Source: Halobacteriovorax sp. JY17
GTDB lineage: Bacteria > Bdellovibrionota > Bacteriovoracia > Bacteriovoracales > Bacteriovoracaceae
Reading direction: 5' to 3'
Assembly (NCBI RefSeq): GCF_002753895.1
Contig: NZ_NJER01000001.1
Location: 1,550,910 to 1,614,909, forward strand
Length of the DNA: 64,000 nucleotides
Below are positions 59,918-64,000 of this stretch, in pieces. A model generated the notes under the pieces. That model searched no databases. It was given only the letters and a program-made list of their open reading frames with translations, and was not told where the DNA came from. Position 1 is the stretch's first letter, and every line of letters starts with the position of its first letter. The position numbers and the translations under genes are program-made.

Positions 59918-62746
59918 TTAAGAATTGATATTTGTAGTAAGGATTGAAAGTATTCTCTTAGAGCATCTCTCTTGGAGGTCAATGAGTGCATCTTTTAAAC
60001 TTGAATGATTTGAAAGAATCATATCAATATTAGTAGCTGATGGAACTTTCATATTCTGAAGTATAGAAGAGATTTCCATTCCTAGAGCAGAGGATAGGAT
60101 GAATTTTATAAATTGGGCGAGATTACTCGAAGTATAGAGTTGAATAATAATACTTTCCCCTGAGAGTAGCTCAACGTAGTGATTCTCTCCCTCTGTTCCA
60201 ATTTCAACTTGAGTTAGTGGAAGATGGATGTGAGCAGGGTTTTTTAGAGGCATTCTTACAAATATATCGGCGCTCTTAGGGTAAATACTCTGAGAGGATG
60301 TACTTACTAATTGCTCAACAATTACAGGATTCTTAAAAATTTCTGTAGGGGTATGATCGAGCTTTTCTAATGCTCTAGTAAGTGAAAGCTTGAAATGAGA
60401 AATCATTCCTAGAGTGTGCCAAGGATACTTTTGTTCAGTAGTATTTAAGAAGTTTACTGACTGATCAAATGCTCCAGTTAACTCTATTGGGTGAGAGTTT
60501 AAAATTTCACTTGAGCTATTATTGAATACCTTAAAAGCATCCAAGATATGAGTCGGTATATGATTATTTTCAAGGAAGAACTTAGGCACTAAGAGAGATC
60601 TTAACTTTGACTTAATCTTAGTGTCACCACCATTTAAAAATAATTGAATAATTTGTCTTCCAAGTTGAGTATTAAAATACTCTCTAAAAACATTTAAATT
60701 AATATCATTTCTCTTTGGAATAAGGCCGAAGTATTGAAAATAGGCCATTCCGTATTCTTCTAATTTTGCTTGGTAGACATCTGCGCTAGTTAGTTCAAGA
60801 GTGATATCTTTAGGATTAGTGTAGTTCACAATGAGAAGAAGAGGGAAGCGCTCTTCTTTTCTTATCGTAATACCCAGTAAGTCTGAAGTAAGATTTCCTT
60901 TCTTAGATTGAGCTTGTTCAGATGCAAAACTTTCAATTTGAAAAAATGAATCAAGAGGAACACATGACTTTGTTAAATTCTTAAAGAAGCTAGGGTGTGT
61001 AATACTCGAAGAGTCTTTACTCGTAGAACTTAAGAGTAGTCCATCAAGAATAGCGTCTTGGTGAAAGTCAAAAGATAGATTAGCGCAAGGCTCTGCTTGA
61101 TAGACAGGTGTTGCAGCACATGACTTTGTGTCCATAAAATTTTGAAACTCGTCTACAAAAGTTTCAAATTTATTAAATATTTCTAAATTCCCACTCCAGT
61201 TAAAGCTTAAACATGCTTCTTTTTCTGAACTTGCAATTGGAGTTAGAAAAGCTGGTTGTGTAAATTGTTTTCTCTTTTTGAAGACATAGAGAAAGCTCGC
61301 TATCTCACCACGACCATTTAGTTGATCTAGGTTAAACATAGCTTCAATTCTTACATCTTTTAAAAACTGTTCCACTTTATCGTTATGAGATGGAACAAAG
61401 AATTTTTGATTCGTAAAGACGAATAAGTATCCATCTCTATTTAGATCTTTTAACTCATTTGAAACTTTTCCCATTAAGAAGTGATGAGGGTTCTTCTTCG
61501 GTAAGTCTGTCAGGTTTAAAACAACTCTGTCATAAGTTGTGCGAGTTGTTTTTATGTCTGAACTTCCAAAAATTGACATCTGTCCGGCATCATTTGAATT
61601 AGACTTTGTGAATTTATCATTCATGATCTTGCAGATAAGACCAAGAAGATCGTGTCCTTGATAAGTTGCAAGATCAACTAAGAATGTTAGAAATTGTATT
61701 TCTTGGCAAATCTGAGTGAACTTGCCTTGAAAAAATTCATCGCCTTTAAACTCTGGGCAGATGACTTCACTCCAGTTTTGAATGACGTTATTTTCTTGGG
61801 CCATCCAATGGGAAAGACTCAGAGAAGAGAGATTATTTCCTGCAAACTTTGTTGTTAGGGCGCTAACTCTCTCGCTGGATTTTCCGTTAAGTAAACCATA
61901 GAGTGGGTAGGCCTTCTCTGATTTTGAATTCTCTAACCACTTTGGAAAATGAATAAGTAGCTTATTAATTAGAAGTCCAAATGACTTATGGGAGTATGAG
62001 TGAGAATACTCTAATTTACTTAGATCATAGGTCGCGAGCTTAATCATTTCGGTTGTTGAAATAAGAGTTAAGCATTCTTTAATTTCTCTAATACTTTCAG
62101 AAACAAAGTGTGATGGTCTGTACCAGCTGAATTGGTGAATTTTAAAAGATTCACACTTTAGCTCAGAGCTAGAGCCAGTTTTAAATATTCTACTTAGAAT
62201 AGAGTTCGGGTTGTGTAGATCAATTTTGTCAAAGCTGATTTCCATTCTCTTTGCAAGTACGAGAAGAAATCTAGCCTTATAAAGATAAACAATAACTGAT
62301 CGAAAGCAGTAGAGGTCAATGAACTCGGTTACAACTTCATCAAATTCTTTAGCGCTAGAGATATAGTTCGAGAATTTAATTGGGCTATCAATTGGGTAGC
62401 CTTCAATTTTTCTAGCCTCTAAGAAGATTGAGAATTCATTATAGATGATTTTGTGCTGAGAAATATTTCTATTTATAATTTCTTTGAATTGAGACTTCGC
62501 GTCTGAGATCAAATGCTTGTGCGCCTTTTTTACAACGAAACCTGGCTTGGAAAATAGGCCTTCTCCGCTCCAACCTGGAACGAGAAAGTTTTGAGGTTTA
62601 AAGACGTAGTTCTTCGCGCTAGCTTCCATTGGAAGCTCAAGATCAAGGCTGCCTTGAAGAGTATTTTCTAAATCTTCAGGGCGCAGGCCATTTCTAGAAG
62701 GTGTTGAGTTTAGCCAAGATTGGGCCTTGAAGTACTTAGTACTCAA
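59918..62746 (-). CDS. 942-aa methyltransferase/TRD-like protein lacking catalytic motifs
   Basis: The overall layout recalls Type I/IIG restriction-modification proteins. It has an all-helical N-terminal part (residues 1-330) and a class I methyltransferase-like core (TYDRVVLNLTDLP near 410, where NPPY is expected, then GYLFVFTNQKFFVPS and FLYVFKKR). A C-terminal segment resembles a target-recognition domain (YFNTQLGRQIIQLFLNGG). No NPPY/F motif or SAM-binding FxGxG motif is seen, so methyl transfer is unlikely. No restriction subunit is nearby. The start is TTG with GGTGAAGAG upstream. The family call is by eye and uncertain; the gene itself is secure. Confidence 0.6.
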   Translation of the reverse strand: MSTKYFKAQSWLNSTPSRNGLRPEDLENTLQGSLDLELPMEASAKNYVFKPQNFLVPGWSGEGLFSKPGFVVKKAHKHLISDAKSQFKEIINRNISQHKIIYNEFSIFLEARKIEGYPIDSPIKFSNYISSAKEFDEVVTEFIDLYCFRSVIVYLYKARFLLVLAKRMEISFDKIDLHNPNSILSRIFKTGSSSELKCESFKIHQFSWYRPSHFVSESIREIKECLTLISTTEMIKLATYDLSKLEYSHSYSHKSFGLLINKLLIHFPKWLENSKSEKAYPLYGLLNGKSSERVSALTTKFAGNNLSSLSLSHWMAQENNVIQNWSEVICPEFKGDEFFQGKFTQICQEIQFLTFLVDLATYQGHDLLGLICKIMNDKFTKSNSNDAGQMSIFGSSDIKTTRTTYDRVVLNLTDLPKKNPHHFLMGKVSNELKDLNRDGYLFVFTNQKFFVPSHNDKVEQFLKDVRIEAMFNLDQLNGRGEIASFLYVFKKRKQFTQPAFLTPIASSEKEACLSFNWSGNLEIFNKFETFVDEFQNFMDTKSCAATPVYQAEPCANLSFDFHQDAILDGLLLSSTSKDSSSITHPSFFKNLTKSCVPLDSFFQIESFASEQAQSKKGNLTSDLLGITIRKEERFPLLLIVNYTNPKDITLELTSADVYQAKLEEYGMAYFQYFGLIPKRNDINLNVFREYFNTQLGRQIIQLFLNGGDTKIKSKLRSLLVPKFFLENNHIPTHILDAFKVFNNSSSEILNSHPIELTGAFDQSVNFLNTTEQKYPWHTLGMISHFKLSLTRALEKLDHTPTEIFKNPVIVEQLVSTSSQSIYPKSADIFVRMPLKNPAHIHLPLTQVEIGTEGENHYVELLSGESIIIQLYTSSNLAQFIKFILSSALGMEISSILQNMKVPSATNIDMILSNHSSLKDALIDLQERCSKRILSILTTNINS

Positions 62747-63013
62747 TTCTCTTCACCGAATATATATCTTTTCGCGTAGTGCATTTTGTAATAGTTCTCA
62801 GTTATTAATTGTGGGTAGGACTTTCTACAATAATGGGCCTAAAAAGTCATTCACAATCAATTTTTATCTTTGTGAGTAATAGTGGATTACTATTGTAAGG
62901 TATTGAAATAAATAAAGTTTTCTGAAATGTTAAAGTTTCTTACATCTGAGGTCGATGAGTCTATGTAAATTATTGTTACGCGCAGTATTGCTAGAAATTG
63001 TAGGAGAAATAGC
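62747..63013. other. 267-bp divergent intergenic region
   Basis: It contains overlapping small dyads around 62874-62890 (AGTAAT/ATTACT and AATAGT/ACTATT) and a possible promoter, TTACAT-16-TATGTA (62940-62967), for the acidic protein gene. Nothing else is recognised. Confidence 0.35.
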
Positions 63014-63637
63014 ATGGAAGACACGAAACTTGACGAAGCAATGGAAGAGATCGCAGAGCAGAGTTTTAACGACTCAGAACTCAAAGATATAATGAGTGAA
63101 ATTGAGAGTCTCGAGAAAGAATTCGTCGAAGAGGGTGAACGTACTCCAGAAGAACTAGCGGTTGTAAGTTCTGAGAAAACTAACCTACAAAATGAAATTG
63201 ATAATGAAGTCGCCTCAATGGCTTCGGAGATGGCAACAGAGGCAACAAGTCCTGAAGCCTCTTTAGAAGAATTTGAAGACTCTGAAGATGATATGATGGC
63301 CGATGAGTTAATCAATGAAATGGAAGATGATGTTGTAGCTGAAATTGCTGACAACGTTGTTACTTTGCCTACAAGCGAAAGAAAAGTTTCAACAGCAGAC
63401 GGTGCAGCAATGGACTTTTCCGCAGAGGGAACAATGAACTTCAATTTAAACTTCAAAATAGGAACTGAAGCTGCAACTTTGAAAGTTGATGGTGAGCAGG
63501 GACTATGCGTTGAGATGGGTGGAGTTCTAATTGAAATTACTAGTGAGCACGGTTGCACTGTGACAATGGATGGGGGAGTGAACTTCAATATTCCTTTGAC
63601 CACTTCTGGAAATGCCGCTAAAAAGAAAGCTGCATAA
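63014..63637 (+). CDS. Strongly acidic cytoplasmic protein, unknown
   Basis: The first 120 of 207 residues are Glu/Asp-rich helices (MEEIAEQSFNDSELKDIMSE), probably a coiled coil. Residues 130-200 form a beta-rich domain with regular spacing (MNFNLNFKIGTEAATLKVDG, CVEMGGVLIEITSEHGCTV, VNFNIPL), and the tail is KKKAA. No signal peptide is present. GTAGGAGA precedes the ATG by six bases. No family is recognised. A long opposite-strand frame over this gene (62890-63603) is a shadow. rsmD starts 19 bases after its stop. Confidence 0.75.
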   Translation: MEDTKLDEAMEEIAEQSFNDSELKDIMSEIESLEKEFVEEGERTPEELAVVSSEKTNLQNEIDNEVASMASEMATEATSPEASLEEFEDSEDDMMADELINEMEDDVVAEIADNVVTLPTSERKVSTADGAAMDFSAEGTMNFNLNFKIGTEAATLKVDGEQGLCVEMGGVLIEITSEHGCTVTMDGGVNFNIPLTTSGNAAKKKAA

Positions 63638-63656
63638 TCATAAAACGGTTTAATAA

Positions 63657-64000
63657 ATGTCTATAAAAATATTAGGGGGTTTGGCCAAAGGTCAGGCCCT
63701 TTTAGTTCCTAAGGGTGATTTAATTCGTCCAACCTCAGTAATGCTTCGAAGAAAGATATTTGATGCCAGGCAAGATATGTCTGGCTATAGATTTTATGAC
63801 TTGTGCGCAGGAACGGGTGCAATGGGTCTCGAAGCTCTTTCAAGAGGAGCTGAGTCAGTAACATTAATTGAACCAAACTCAAAGGTTTTTGCACTTACTA
63901 AGAAGAATGTAGAATCCATTAGCAAAGCCTCAGGTGAATTGGGGGAAGTGGAGTTAATAAAATCAAACGCTGTAAAGTGGCTTGAGAGCTTTTTGCACAC
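63657..64000 (+). CDS. rsmD: 16S rRNA m2G966 methyltransferase RsmD, 3' end outside the window
   Basis: The frame opens at ATG 63657 and runs to the window edge, giving 114 codons of an expected 180-190. The family features are IRPTSVMLRRKIFDA near residue 23 (substrate-loop RPT) and the SAM-binding motif YDLCAGTGAMGLEALSRGAE near residue 50, followed by LIEPN. RsmD methylates G966 of 16S rRNA. The catalytic NPPY-type motif lies beyond the edge and cannot be checked. Its short gap to the acidic protein gene suggests co-transcription. Confidence 0.88.
   Translation, partial: MSIKILGGLAKGQALLVPKGDLIRPTSVMLRRKIFDARQDMSGYRFYDLCAGTGAMGLEALSRGAESVTLIEPNSKVFALTKKNVESISKASGELGEVELIKSNAVKWLESFLH

Noticed and set aside
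62890-63603. 237-codon minus-strand frame rich in Ser
   Set aside because: A shadow of the acidic protein gene: GAA/GAG codons read in reverse give TTC/CTC-type codons. The plus-strand frame has an ideal ribosome site.
1-64000. CRISPR arrays, insertion sequences, prophage or integrase genes
   Set aside because: No regularly spaced direct repeats, transposase or integrase motifs were seen on either strand.

Overview
The window looks like chromosome from a low-GC, Gram-negative predatory bacterium of the Bdellovibrionota, most likely a Bacteriovorax/Halobacteriovorax relative. That placement is inference, drawn from the AT-rich sequence, the DUF2232 gene between ribosomal genes, the H1-like Lys/Ala protein, the lptB-rpoN-hpf order, motAB, and many small lipoproteins and signal-peptide proteins without recognisable families. 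There are no tRNAs, rRNAs, CRISPR arrays, transposases or prophage genes. It reads as stable core genome with some lineage-specific genes. Both ends cut a gene: an unidentified C-terminus at the left edge and rsmD at the right edge.

Layout. 0-8 kb: DEDDh exonuclease, nucleoside salvage (deoA-punA, nupC), RNase G, an OmpR-type regulator. 8-14 kb: LON-domain protein, then a ribosome/replication operon (S6-S18 fusion, DUF2232, rplI, dnaB, pabB). 14-22 kb: a well-framed 72-aa gene, a palindromic repeat region, a secreted thioredoxin-like protein coupled to a haem-motif propeller, motAB behind a sigma28-like promoter, an RluA-type pseudouridine synthase, a WYL protein and a YciB-like protein. 22-26 kb: a Phe/Tyr operon on the minus strand (DAHP synthase-chorismate mutase, aminotransferase, tyrA, pheA). 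26-32 kb: polB, a possible structured RNA, yihY, yggT, an ftsB-like gene. 32-40 kb: DUF192 lipoprotein, aspS, and a minus-strand run of mutS, L,D-transpeptidase-like, RDD and solute-binding genes. 40-46 kb: lptC/A-lptB-rpoN-hpf, a metalloprotease lipoprotein, TerB-like. 46-51 kb: clpS-clpA, H1-like protein, miaB. 51-64 kb: outer-membrane and lipoprotein genes, gshB, a sigma-like/anti-sigma-like pair, a TonB-like protein, a histidine-kinase-like protein, a ChaN-like protein, a 942-aa methyltransferase-like protein without catalytic motifs, an acidic protein and rsmD.

The most unusual items are: the single reading frame encoding both ribosomal proteins S6 and S18; a leader with three successive perfect hairpins at 29059-29191; a palindromic repeat family around GGTACGTGGTAC; two genes whose start codon lies inside a perfect 11-13 bp inverted repeat; the degenerate methyltransferase-like protein; and a run of convergent gene pairs that share the bases of their stop codons. 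Sigma28-like and sigma54-like sites near motAB, the WYL gene and the metalloprotease gene give testable regulatory links.
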